Assembly (NCBI GenBank): GCA_013368315.1
Contig: JAACJM010000017.1
Span: 744,001 to 808,000, forward strand
Reading direction: 5' to 3'
Length of the DNA stretch: 64,000 nt
Source: Tetrapyrgos nigripes
Taxonomy: Eukaryota; Basidiomycota; Agaricomycetes; Agaricales; Campanellaceae
The position numbers were made by a program, and so were the translations under genes. The notes under the pieces were generated by a model. The model searched no databases, was not told the origin of the DNA, and worked only from the letters and a program-made list of their open reading frames with translations. Positions within the stretch are counted from its first letter, which is position 1. The number at the start of each line of letters is the position of its first letter. Shown here one piece after another: positions 34,415 through 45,552 of the stretch.

Positions 34415-36564
34415 ATGGCCGCCATTGCAGCGTCTGGTGAAGACGCCATCACCACCACCATCGACGTCGAGCTCGACACGACCGCAAGCACACAAAATTT
34501 CGAAGACTTCTATGAAATAGATAGGTCAGCAAAGGAGATTGAGAATGGTGACTATCGACGGGTACGATTATCTTCTCACTTTACAGATTTATCTACTTCA
34601 TGTCTGTCCAGGTAGCAATGCAGTTTCCAGACAGTCTCCTACACGATTCTGTACCTATCTTCCGGGCTCTCAAGCAAAAACTCGGTACACATCGAGAGTT
34701 ATATGTATTGGCAGATACATCTTATGGCAGGCAGGCTGCTTACACCAAATCTCAAGTCAACTCTTGACTGAAAATACTCAAAGTTGTTGCGTGGATGAGG
34801 TCGCTGCTTCACATGTTGAGGCTGATGCGGTTGTACACTATGGGTATGCTTGTATGAGCCAGTGCGTCGAGTCTTCACTGTCGCTATCTCGATTTTGCTA
34901 ACGCGATCCGCCCAGCCCTCCTCGGCTCCCTGTCATATATGTGTTCGGCAAAAAGCCAATAGACGTTGATGATTGTGTGTCTCAGCTCCAAAAAGTGTTG
35001 CAGTCTGACCAGGAAGGGCAAGGGCATCCGCGAACAGTTATACTGCGCCATGACGTGGTGTATACTCACAAAGCTGGTATGCTCCACATAATCTCGTTCA
35101 TGCTAATCTCATTTGTATCACAGCTCTTATCTTGGACCGCCTCAGCGAAGCTCTAGCATCGCACCAATTTCAAATTCATTACGTCTCAGTCCCCAATAAA
35201 GTCATCCCTTCCTCCTCCAGATCCCAAGCAAATGTCAATCCCAGTCCTTCGTCATCGTCTCTGACTATCCATGCCCCAGTGCTTCACCCCACGGCAGCAG
35301 AGTCCTCAAATTCTTGCATCCTCTACATTGGCGAAGAAAGCCTGGGTCTGACTCACCTACTAATGACACACTCAGGCTACACCACCATCTCCTACTCTCC
35401 TTCCACTCGTTCTGCCAAGCTAGAGTCTGCCTCTGCAAACACCAATAAACTGCTGATGAGACGCTATGCCATGATTCAAAAAGCCAGAGACGCAGACGTG
35501 TTTGGGATCCTAGTGGGTACATTAGGCGGAGGTGAGCCCCCCGCTTCTCTTTTTTCTCCTATCCCTGATCCTTTTTTTCTCGTAGCTTCCTACCTCCCTC
35601 TCATCAAATACCTCCGTGCAACTCTCAAAAAGGCTCACAAAAAATTCTACACCATAAGCGTTGGCAAACTCACTCCATCAAAACTGGCCAACTTTATGGA
35701 AATAGAGTGCTTTGTGCTGGTTGCATGTCCGGAGAATAGTTTGGTGGATGCAAAGGTGTGTATTTGCGTTTCCTGCCTACTGTATGTGTGCGTGCATATA
35801 CTGACTACTTCGACTTCTTTTTTATTCTTTATTCTTGCTTCTAGGACTTCTTCCGTCCCATTATAACTCCATACGAGCTTCAAGTTGCCCTTGCAGACGA
35901 TCCAGCCGAGGCTTGGCTTTCCTCTTCCTTTTCGTCGCCGTCGTCCACATCAGTCATTGGTAACGTAATGGCAGGCGGAGGCTATGTCCTAGACTTTCAA
36001 AGGCTGTTGATTGGACAAGAGGGAGGGGGCAATGGGGAAAATACTGTCAATGGAGGTATAGGCGCTGATTCAGATATAAACGGAAGAGGAAAGCAAGCAG
36101 AAGAAGGAGTCTCGGAAAGGGGTGGCGATGAGGTCGAGGAAAACGACGCCGACATTGACAGACCGATATTCTCCCTCGTGACGGGCACATACAGGCATCC
36201 TAGACGGTTTGGAGCTTCTTCAGAACCTTCATCTTCCACCGAGTCGACTCTGAACGGAGAAGTAACTGGTAAAGGCAAGGAAATAGCGAGAACCCAAGAT
36301 GGGACGTTAGCAAGAGTCAACGAGAATGCTGCTGGTGAGTATCATTCACGGCTCTCGCGACACCGTTTCTTTCTCTCTCCGGTCCTTTTCCTCCTTTTCC
36401 CCTCTTTCTCCTCTTTGCTGATCTTGCATGTTACTCGTCACACAGGCACCTATCTCCAAGAATCCCGTACCTATCAAGGGCTTGACCCACGGTTTGGCCA
36501 GGATGCGCCAAGTGTGCTGGAACAAGGAAGGAGTGGGATTGCGAGAGGTTATGGGGAAGCGTGA
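34415..36564 (+). CDS. DPH2: diphthamide biosynthesis protein 2 (radical-SAM-type Dph1-Dph2 subunit)
   Basis: Dph2 works with Dph1 in the first step of diphthamide synthesis, transferring a 3-amino-3-carboxypropyl group from SAM to a histidine of elongation factor 2. The spliced protein begins MAAIAASGEDAI and contains NFEDFYEIDRSAKEI, VAMQFPDSLLHDSVPIF and the conserved cysteine stretch DTSYGSCCVDEVAA, then VVHYGYACMS and RLPVIYVFGKK. The middle keeps ALILDRLSEAL, ILYIGEESLGLTHLLM, LMRRYAMIQKARDADVFGI and KFYTISVGKLTPSKLANF. The C-terminal third has FRPIITPYELQVAL and VLDFQRLL, plus an acidic Gly-rich insert (about 36010-36300) and TYQGLDPRFGQD. Start: the ATG at 34415, the usual position relative to the FEDFYEID block. 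One intron (34731-34783) must use a GC donor to keep YGSCCVDE intact. Cytoplasmic, housekeeping. Confidence 0.93.
34731..34783 (+). other. GC-AG intron in DPH2
   Basis: The conserved family block YGSCCVDE is produced only if the exon ends TATGGCAG and the intron starts GCAGGC and ends AAAG, 53 nt in all. No GT donor in the vicinity restores this block. Confidence 0.75.
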
Positions 36565-37477
36565 GCTCGTGATGTTTTGACAAGGACGAGCTTAATATTA
36601 CAGATTTGTTGCCTATGGTCTATGGTACATACTGTGCTTGGCCTAATGGGAGGGATCTGCCTGCGTCGTAATTGAGTGCTGACATGTAGTCCTATCGATG
36701 TATATTTACGGTTTTAAACTTAGATGGCTTCCACATCCATAGGCTTATTCCGCTCAAGCTTTGCCTTCTTAGCATAGTTGCACGCTTGGGTACTCTTTAC
36801 TGAGATAATGTGACACCATCGCGGTCGCGTTCTCAGCCCACGGCGATGCCAGACAGGATGTCTACCCACTGTCCGGGTTTCAGCAAAAGGACGTTGTAAA
36901 AACGAAAGTGCACATACAAACTCTGAGATCCAGGACTTGACCTGTCTGATACATGGCTCCGAAAAAGTGATTCAAGGTCGGAGAAATATATCTCTCGGTT
37001 TGCAAGTATTCCTTTTCCGTGGGAAACAACATTTACCCGCGAGTCCTTTGGTGCTATTACTCGCGCTGTCCTTTCTTCCACTATAATAGGTCTATCGACT
37101 GTACTCGTCTCTAGGAGAAGATTTCTATTTGACTTCCATCGAGCTCACGCAAGATTGACGCAAGAGTTGCGCGAGAGCAAGGGTCTTATGACTTGGACCA
37201 ACGTTCAATTATTCTGATCATTTACTACTAGTAGTAACGCGGTTATGCCGGTTCCATGATCCATCGTGAATGCTACGGATTGTTTCCGAGTCAATGAGCA
37301 ATCCGAAGCTGCCTGGAAAGCTGTCAACTCACGATGACAGATAGATAGACACCTGATGGGGTTATTAGAAGTCAACGCTCCCTTGCTTCTCGGAGCTATC
37401 TAATAGCATCATCGACTCCAAATCGACTCTCTACCTACGGTTGCCGAGCAGGGACAGGTAAGTTTTTCGACCTCAGG
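36565..37477. other. gene-poor stretch downstream of DPH2
   Basis: Only short overlapping frames on both strands. I see no domain, repeat or RNA gene. Confidence 0.5.
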
Positions 37478-38240
37478 CTCAAGATCGAGAGGATGTACCT
37501 TGCTGCACGTCGGCGGTGCTCTCACTAGCAACAAGAACACGAAGCGCGTGCCTCATGTACTCTCCGACTGTCTCTTCCTCTTAGTTCTTCCTGTGCTCTG
37601 CACAGGCACTCCAATAGCATTTCTAACACATCCTTTGGACAATGAGGACGGCTCGGGCTTCATAAATCTCTTGACATTCAATTCTCGATTCTTTTCCGTG
37701 TATAGGTAGGGAATCAGAGTTGGTCTTAGTCCGATTCCGAGGAGTGTGCGGAGAAGACTGTGCAATATCGGAGATCAAGACGAATCGTTTCCGACTGTCG
37801 TAAGGCAAAACTATGTACTTCGATATGTACTCTCTCTACAGCGAGTGAATGGAAAAGATATTGGGCAGTTTATTCAACGGAACAGTGAATAAGAGAAGCC
37901 AGTGGGCCATAAGCCTGGCATCTACGCAAGCAATGCCCAACCAAAGTTCGAGCAGACATCTGAGCTGATCCTCGTCGGCAACAGTAACAGTCTTCTCCGC
38001 CTTGCACACTCCTCGGAAATGGACTAGGACCAACTCTTCTTCCCTGCCTATCCATGGAAAAGATTTGAGAAATGTCAAGAGATTTATGAAGCCCGAGCTT
38101 TCCTCATTGTCCAGTGCAGAGCACAGGAAGAACCAAGGGGGAAGAGACAACCGGAGAGTATACAAGGCACGCGCTTCGCGTTCTTGTTGCTAGCGAGAGT
38201 ACCACCGACGTGCAGCAAGGTACATCATCTCGATCTTGAG
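37478..38240. repeat. large inverted repeat, arms of about 250-280 nt
   Basis: The segment 37478-37760 and the reverse complement of 37989-38240 are highly alike across their length. Shared blocks include ctcaagatcgaga, gtaccttgctgcacgtcgg and gctcgggcttcataaatctc. The left arm has a small extra block around 37605-37630. The spacer is about 230 nt. Both arms can be partly read as the same peptide (GFINLLTF), suggesting a duplicated gene fragment in opposite orientations. A transcript through it would fold into a long hairpin. Confidence 0.88.
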
Positions 38241-39271
38241 CGCTTGAGTCCGAACAAGGCTCAAGCATCGAGGCACTAGGCCTATTCAAACGTCAATTAA
38301 GGTTAGGCTTTCCCCCTCTGCAACTTCAGCATGTACGATACATCTAACAGCCCAGAAGCTATGGGGTTAGTCAATGACTGCGAATGGAAAACTGGCAAAC
38401 GCAAAGATGGGACAACCTATCGCTATATTTCGTCGGACCGTGGATCGACAGCCGCGAAACGTCTCTCCACCAGCTAATCAGCACTATGGGCTGGCGGCCC
38501 CGGTCAGGTTGATACCATACGCACGCGCCGTGATATCTTTTTGAATGTGCACTTCCACAGAGGGGAGAGATTTGTGCGAAAGCCGACCGACAGTTTTACA
38601 ATCACATGTCAGCTATGTGCCCTCCTAGATCAAAGTATGCTGTTTTCTTTCTCTTCCATTTTATGTTTTTTGAAAAGATTGGGTTACAGCTAATTTCAGA
38701 CCATAAGACGCAGTAAAGAATTTGATGTGAACTTTTTGTAGGCGTCGATAGTGTCTTTGGTTATATCTCAGAAAGCACGTTCTCCAATAAATCTCTTTGT
38801 AAACACATTCTTCTGCTGGTCGTAATGGAATAGCTAGTCTGAGATATCATAGATGCGGGTCCATGATTGGGTATCGCTGGATCCTGGGAGCAATGCGGCA
38901 ACGTTCCTTGCTTCCTTTCTACCCTCTATCCCTCCGTTCGTTTCGTTCGCTGTTATCCGCATCATACTAACCAGATCCCAATTCCAACCCCAATGATACT
39001 CACGCAAATGACAACATGGAACCTGGTCATTATGCAGTTTCAATGTGCGAAGTGATTCACTACACTTGCTGGCAATGGTTGTAAAGATAGGATGTCATGA
39101 GCTCGCGTATTATTTCTTGGCTCATTCCTTTCGTCATCTGCTGCAGACTCTGAAGTCACCAGTAGTCCACCTAACCCTGCGCGGCGCTGCGCCTTCCTCA
39201 GAGAATCAAAGCTCAATTGTACTGATTACATCCACATCTTTCCTGTATGTCTTTTTACCAAAGATAACACT
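38241..39271. other. gene-poor stretch
   Basis: No convincing coding frame, and nothing repeated elsewhere in the window that I noticed. Confidence 0.5.
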
Positions 39272-40060
39272 CTAACTGCGAGTCCTGAGCCAACGGGCAA
39301 TATACCCCAGGCTAACTTCGTCATTGACGTACTCGGCGGGTTTCGAGGGCTCGTACCGCCCTTCGGTCCCTACTTTACCGTCATTGGGCTCTCCCTGTTT
39401 GCGACATGAATCGAAGTCAACGATCACTGGAAAAGGACCACCGGATTCTGCATAGTCGAGCATGATGTTGCTTGGATTGATATCTCCCTGTGAAACTGTC
39501 TATCAAAGGCCAAGACATGGATTGAAAAGCCGACTTACATGCACATATCCAGACTATGCAGATGCTCCAGACCTTTACGAATCCCCTGGAGAACGGATTC
39601 CACATCTAACTCGTCACCGTCATCAACACACTGCTGCAATGTTTTGGAGTACCTCTTCAAGCACAGTCCAGTCATGAAATCTCCCTGTAAGCGGATGCCA
39701 TGGTAGTTGCAGATGTTTTGGTGAGGATGTTGGGCGAGCTCCTTGTAGGTGTAAGCCTCCTTAATCAACCTATCTGCCAGCTCTGTGGTAGACAGGTCGT
39801 TGTCGCTCATCATTGGATGTATTTGATGAAGCACATAGATCGTCCGGGGGCTTTGCCTGGTAATAAGACCGAGGCACAAGTACTCCCTCCGCGAGTTTCG
39901 TCATTTCATCATCGTCCTTTTTTGGCAAGGGGCGGTTTTTGTAGAGGAGATAATAATAGTCGTCGGTGTCTCGGAATGTGAGAGTTGTATGTAAGAACTC
40001 GTCGCTATCTGTCCAGACGCCTAGGGAGCTGACTAGTTCCCTTCGAGGTGATTCTGACAT
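39272..40060 (-). pseudogene. broken protein-kinase-like gene
   Basis: From an ATG at 40060 the frame gives MSESPRRELVSSLGVWTDSD and reaches AKPPDDL near 39850. It then needs a one-base change to continue as YVLHQIHPMMSDNDL, LIKEAYTYKELAQHPHQNI, LCLKRYSKTLQQCV and GLEHLHSLDMC. A 3' exon carries GDINPSNIMLDY, VIVDFDSC and YVNDEVSLGYIARWL. These match kinase subdomains: the N-lobe helix, hinge, the catalytic loop (xGDINPSNI) and a DFD in place of DFG. The splice joining DMC to GDINPSN is also out of phase by the obvious donor. Two lesions make a pseudogene likely. The DFD triad and short length resemble the small, divergent kinases common in agaricomycetes. Confidence 0.6.
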
Positions 40061-40374
40061 GTACAGAATATGCAACTGAGTACTCTGTAAGGAGGAATAT
40101 AAGGAGAAGGCGAGCTTCTGAAGAAGCAGCCAAGTTTCGTAGACTCACCTGCTGGAAGAATCTAGGACGAAGTCAAGAAAAGATGAGAAAATGTTAATGT
40201 GAGACTCGGTTATGCTATGTAATCGCCGGGATATTCCCACGATTACCACCGTCAAGAGGTGGGGAACCACGCTATTCCAAGGGTCAAACGGTCAAGGCGA
40301 TCGCGACCGATTACCTCGGCTTGGCCTTGCGACGCTGCTCACCCTCGGCTCGGTATGACCAATTTGTCCGAGAA

Positions 40375-40700
40375 ATGGAAATTAGCCCCACGCCTGCTCA
40401 GGGTGCACGCCTTATGCGCAAACGTCTAGCATGCGAAGCGAAGATCCAAGCTTTAGATGCGAAATACAAGAAGGAGAGGGAACTTGAAGGCGTTGAAAGA
40501 GAGGGAAAAGGCGGCAATGGCTGAAAGTAAGGCGAAGGTTAGCTCAGGATGTTAAAATATGACGCAAAGCTGGGGTCTGAGAGGGTCGTTGAGTTCGAGA
40601 GGGAGCTAGGAGGTTTGGAAGAGGAGATAAACAGTTTAAGGAGACAGCTGGAAGATAGTCGAAGGGCTATGATCTACTGGTATGTGGTCCTTCTGTCCGA
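40375..40700 (+). pseudogene. coiled-coil fragments, unrecognised
   Basis: An ATG at 40375 opens MEISPTPAQGARLMRKRLA and a charged helix (KYKKEREL). A frame change near 40480 would continue as ALKEREKAAMAESKAK. A second charged helical frame lies at 40549-40680 (EFERELGGLEEEINSLRRQL). The pieces could be exons or a decayed gene for a coiled-coil protein. I cannot name it. Confidence 0.3.
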
Positions 40701-41080
40701 GGATGTCCCCTTGCTCAACTGCCTCTCGGTTTTCAAAGTGATCTTACACTGATATAGAATGGCAATCACACGTCTCTAGAGACCACATTCAAACTACATT
40801 ATCTGGACTTTCAGAGTTCGCGACACATGAGCTTGTTTCTCGCTGCTTGGAGTTGGCTTAGAGCTGGAGTGGATGGCATCCTATGTATGTATTCTCTGAT
40901 GTGATCTCTTGTAACATCACTTTGCTACAATCCCTCGAATTGACTACAGTATCATGACTCTACACTACTCATGCTTGTACGAAATTAGAATCCTACTCTT
41001 TAATTTCTCTCAGTAATCACTACAAATCCAAATGGAAGAAATTACATTGGACTCACTGTGTAAATTCAAAACACTGACGG
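40701..41080. other. intergenic
   Basis: No feature recognised; AT-rich 3' flank of the F-box-like gene. Confidence 0.45.
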
Positions 41081-41590
41081 TCATGACCGACATCCCTGAT
41101 GAGACCAAATTTTTGGAAAGAGCGATGTAGCCAATAGATCCGAAGAAGTCGTGCCACTTCCGCCACCGGCGCGACCATCCACAGCCTGTCCATGCCCACA
41201 CTCCGGTTCATCTTCCACCTCGACCGCTTTGATATATCCTCCTATCCTACTAACCGGACAATTCACAAACGAAATCAGCGTCACAAGATCTTCTCGTGAA
41301 TGAAGAGTAAGCCGATTGAACATGAGTGGTCGACATTCTTTAGCCCAGTATCGGCAGGTGAGGCTGTAGTTTCCTAGGTGTCTTTTGGCTATTCGGATGC
41401 GCTCATTGAGAAAGTGGTTCGAATTTGGATCGTCTGCACGGTCGCCGAGCGCGTCAACGTCGCGATTCCAGTAAGTTGTTGAGTGAGACACGATGGTGTC
41501 TGTAGTGGTAGACTTGTAGTCTGAAGTGAGCTGGTCGATGATGTGCTTGAAGAGCTCGGGCGGGAGTTCAGTGGTGGGCGAGGGCATCAT
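41081..41590 (-). CDS. short F-box-like protein
   Basis: A single exon of 169 residues. The N-terminus TTELPPELFKHIIDQLTSDY is F-box-like, followed by LGNYSLTCRYWAKECRPLMF, the usual second helix pair (SLVCRxW) of basidiomycete F-box proteins, then a strand LTLHSREDLVTLISFV. F-box proteins recruit substrates to SCF ubiquitin ligases. Agaricomycete relatives are usually 400-600 residues with a C-terminal leucine-rich part, so this copy looks truncated; it ends in a Gly/Ser-rich stretch. The start is the ATG at 41590, or one codon later. Confidence 0.55.
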   Translation of the reverse strand: MMPSPTTELPPELFKHIIDQLTSDYKSTTTDTIVSHSTTYWNRDVDALGDRADDPNSNHFLNERIRIAKRHLGNYSLTCRYWAKECRPLMFNRLTLHSREDLVTLISFVNCPVSRIGGYIKAVEVEDEPECGHGQAVDGRAGGGSGTTSSDLLATSLFPKIWSHQGCRS

Positions 41591-41998
41591 TGGGCGTCAA
41601 TTTGGTGAATGTTTGAGATCCTCTATATGTATGGAGGTATATATAGGCGTCTACATAGTGGAGTACTAGACTCTATACAATTTGCAAACGTTGACGTCGA
41701 AACACCCTGAAACATCGAACGTTTGATGATTTTGAATGTAATCGAGGAAATAAGACTGCCAAGCATGCATGCAATCACCACTGCCATTTTAATTTACGCC
41801 ACCTACCCCACAGCCCCGCATTTTGGAGGGTGAGAAGAAAGCTAAATTATTCTTTGTTCATGCTACTACTGAGCTACGTATAGCCTTGTTAAAAACGTAG
41901 TTACACCCATGATCCATGATCCGTCGGACCTTGGTAAGACACTCGTCCTCGCCACTGACCACCAGACCAACACCGCCGCCGGTCGCTCTGAGCCTGAC
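41591..41998. other. intergenic between the F-box-like gene and the esterase gene
   Basis: Holds the promoter of the F-box-like gene, with TATA-like sequence tatatatag near 41638-41646, and the 3' end of the esterase gene. Confidence 0.5.
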
Positions 41999-43777
41999 TC
42001 ACGTCAATGTAGGTGTGTTCCAGTTGATCCACTGAGACGAGGTCCACGGTACTCCACCAAACACATTGTTAGTGGAGAACAAATTAGAGGTGCTAGTAGA
42101 GCCTCCCAACAAGAATTTGTCAAAGAAAGCGTTCAAACTGGGAGTCAAACTCGACGGCCACTGACAATGTTGGTGGCCTCCAACTTGTTCAAATCCGTGG
42201 TTATTAGGGACACCCAAAGCCTGGTAAACCGTCCTAGCAGCACTGACGCATCCCCAGGAACTGAGGGGGCTTAACCAGACGAAATCGGTGTTTTCGAACG
42301 AGATCAAACCACGAGGAGCTACCATGGCGAGTAGGAGGTGGTGGTCGTAAGGAAGTTGGTTGAGGTTATTGACATAGTTATTGAATGAGGCAGAGAACCA
42401 GTCGTTCTCGCCAACGATTTCGGTAGCGGTCTGCACCACGGCCCCCTTGTCTTGTTCGAATTTGGATAGACGCCAGCATGCGTCACCGCCAGAACCGGAT
42501 TCTTGAGGGATAGTCAGGGCGATTCTGGTCTCGAAAGCACCGGCCTATACTCAAGGTCAAACGGAAGCCATAGAGCTGAAGAAAAGCACTGACCATGAGA
42601 GCCCCTTTACCGTCCCTAGAGCATCCGGTGACGGCGATTTTCTGAGTGTTGATATTAGCCGCGGGAGTAGATTCCAGCGCGTCAATGATTCGGGAGACAC
42701 CCCAAACCCAGGCAGTCATAGCAGAGGCATTATGAGAAGAACCGTAAAGGTTGTAGAAAAGCCCAATACCACGGCTACTGGCAGAGTTCTGTTGTGCCAT
42801 GTCGGAGTTGGAGTAGGTAAGTTTAGCAATCTGGAATCAAGGAAAAAGTAAGATGACTGATGATTGGCAAGATGCATGCGGCTTTACTCACCCCGGCTGG
42901 GATGGGAATACTGCCTCCTTCGTCTGTTGAACAAAAATAAGATGAAGATATACACAGCAAATACGGATAAAGGACTTGCATGCTATAACAAGCGGCCACC
43001 CGCCACTTGGAGCTGTTCCCGAAGGGTATGTAATCGTCGGGCTAAACTTTATAGAAGAGCCACCATTGGACGCAGTGATGGCCAAAGTCCCAGTCGTCCC
43101 AGACTGGGTAAATGTGGCGGAAAGAGATGATGGCTTAGGAGGCAGCGAACCAGCTTCATAACCTTGAATAAGGGAAGCAATCTGAGCACGACGACAGGCC
43201 CAGTCCTCTTGCGTCTGCACGGGGGTGCCGTCGTCGAAGAGGAATGGGTTAGGGAGGGCAGCGTTGTTGTAACCCGAAATCGTGAGTGGAGTCGAGCATG
43301 TACCGGGGACAGATGAACCGCCTCCGGGGTTGGAGGTACTTGTGGGAGGAGAGCTAGTAGAGGTGGAGGCTGGTGTGGTGGGCACCGGGGTGGTTGCCTG
43401 CGAGCTTGTAGTAGGAGGTGGAGCTTGTGTACCTGGGAGACATTGACTAGAGTGTGATGTCAGTGTGAAGGTCATGGATAGATGTAAAAAATCATACGAG
43501 TAATAGGGGTTGATTACTGTGCAAACGTTGCCCGAGATACAAGCTATATGAGATGGCAATGAGATGGAGTACTTTTTGTATCAGAAAAGAGAGCTCTTCG
43601 TACTTTTAGCGCCATTCCATCCAATACCACCACATTGCCCTAAAAAGACCTACATGTCAGACAGTTTGTTACAGAAAGCCAGCAAAGCACATACTCACCC
43701 CATTGAGGCGATTGAGCACGCGAAAGTTGAGCGACAGCACAGGCAGAGCCAAGTCGGATAATCGTTGAGAGCTTCAT
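41999..43777 (-). CDS. 4-O-methyl-glucuronoyl methylesterase (CE15) with N-terminal CBM1
   Basis: A secreted enzyme that cleaves ester bonds between lignin alcohols and glucuronic acid of xylan. The start ATG at 43777 opens a signal peptide ([21 protein letters not shown]). The first exons then encode a fungal cellulose-binding module ([30 protein letters not shown]). A Ser/Thr/Pro linker follows (about 43435-43320), then the CE15 catalytic domain: [32 protein letters not shown], the nucleophile motif [12 protein letters not shown] near 42630, [25 protein letters not shown] and the catalytic His in [12 protein letters not shown]. The usual nucleophile block reads GCSRNGKGA; here Asp replaces Asn next to the Ser-Arg pair. 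Length and order are normal. Likely induced during wood decay, though no regulatory site was identified. Confidence 0.94.
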
Positions 43778-44721
43778 CACGACGATACAGAGGGGTGAGC
43801 CTGTAGAAGCTATGTCGTCGACATGCTTTTTATACTGCTCTAGAATGCCAGCGGACTGACCAGTCCCGGTCAGCGGACATGGCTACGTCTCGGGACTGAA
43901 GAAGCTTCGCAAAACCAAGTTCGGTTCGGAATCTGGGACGTCAATTCAAAGCTTGTCGCTGACGCGTCTGTATTGGGTCTGTATCGTAGAAAATCTCCGA
44001 ATTGTCAGGCCGCCGAGATGCACATATACGGTCCGCGACTTGCCACCGGGAGAGAGTCGGAGATGAAGGTAAGTAAACTGTGTTCTAGAGGATATGATAT
44101 ATTGAGGATGTCAAGCCAAGAGTATGCCAACTTACGACGAAGAACATTTTTTGCAACTTTAAACCGACTTTGGACAACCTCCTCGAAGCAGCTGACCAGA
44201 ATTCTTCCGACAAGTTCCCAGCACTGTCACCAGAGATGATGCGAGCAGTGTCGGCAGCTTTACAACTTTTTGTGTACAGCGAGCAGAGATGGTTGTAACT
44301 TTCTGGTCGGCATGCAGTGAAACAGGAAAAAGTTGGCTCAAGGTGCCGCTATTGCCGCCGCAACAGTTCGTCACGTGTAACCTGAAGCCCCTAATCTCGC
44401 GAGAGTGTTTCCAATTGTTTTGAGGCATACATGTTGCTTGGGGTTGTTGTGATATCATGACGCCCTTCGGTATGTGCATGTTCACGGCCCCCGGGTAGAC
44501 GCAGTAACAAAAGAATACGAGCTATACCACCGAGTCAACTCCGTACGCCATAGATGTACAACGTAGACCGTTCTATCACCCCGGCGTAAATCTAATTCAA
44601 CAAACACAAGCATCATCCACGTAAAATCGGGATAGAGGAAGGCAGTTTTTGACGTCTACCCCAATCTGGTGGAAGTTGCAAAGTACTGTGCAATAATCGA
44701 TTAGCTACTCCTTTAGTACTA
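43778..44721. other. intergenic, promoter of the esterase gene plus unassigned DNA
   Basis: Overlapping frames at 43973-44485 on both strands lack motifs. The first 200 bases should be the esterase promoter; a TATA-like ctttttatact lies near 43828. Confidence 0.5.
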
Positions 44722-45552
44722 TGGTGTTCATTCCGTTAAAAAATAAATTTCGAGCTTCGATTTCCTGACTTTTGCGATTTCCGACCTTTCCGACTTTCGC
44801 CATATGTGCGCTCCGCCACTCAGTCCTCACTTGCTTTAGAAACTGGTGTTCAGAGGGCATCAGATGGTAGTTAACAAATGTCCATGGTGAAATATAACGT
44901 CGAACGAAAAGAAGAGAAAATGAAACGACTTAAGAAAACAGAAAGAACCAAACTATAGTCACTGTTAACTTTCGCAACTGTTACTCTACCAGTATCTCCT
45001 CCCTTCCCATCCTGGTAGATATGCCTCGCGTCTTTCTATTCGGTCAGAGACTGCTGCTAGCGAAGATGAAGCGAAGGAATACTTGGGTAAGTTGATAGTG
45101 CAACTTCAATATTCTTCAATGAGTCAATGACCGCATTGAGGAGCTGCAAATGGGTATATTGAGTGTCCGGTCTTTTAGGTAGATGTTCAAGGGGTTTGTT
45201 TATACGAGTACGTTAGCTACAGAGCATTGCCGGTTCAGGAACTATGGAGAAAGGCAAGAGCGACGACGTTGCGGCCAAAGTCAAGCTGAAGTGACGGATT
45301 TCACATCACATGTCATGCACGTGGTCACGCGTCAAGTGAGACGCGTCTACTAGTACTTCCCATCGCCCCAAACACCTTTTTCGACGATTTAACGGAGCGG
45401 ATTGTCCTATAGATGTATTTAAAAGAGATATTCAAAAGCCCAGGAGCGTTGAAGGGCTAATTTCCAGTATTATTCTCGGTCCGAGCTCGGAAAGTCGGAA
45501 ATCACAAACCTTTGAAGCTGGGAGTTTATTTTTTTTAACAGAATGAACACCA
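44722..45552. mobile_element. 831-bp non-autonomous DNA transposon (MITE-like) flanked by TA
   Basis: The left end begins tggtgttcattc and the right end is its exact reverse complement, gaatgaacacca. Both ends are bordered by TA (44720-44721 and 45553-45554). The terminal inverted repeats continue imperfectly for about 75 nt, including gatttccgac and a run of A. No transposase frame lies inside. TA target duplication and TIRs suit the Tc1/mariner superfamily. Confidence 0.88.
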
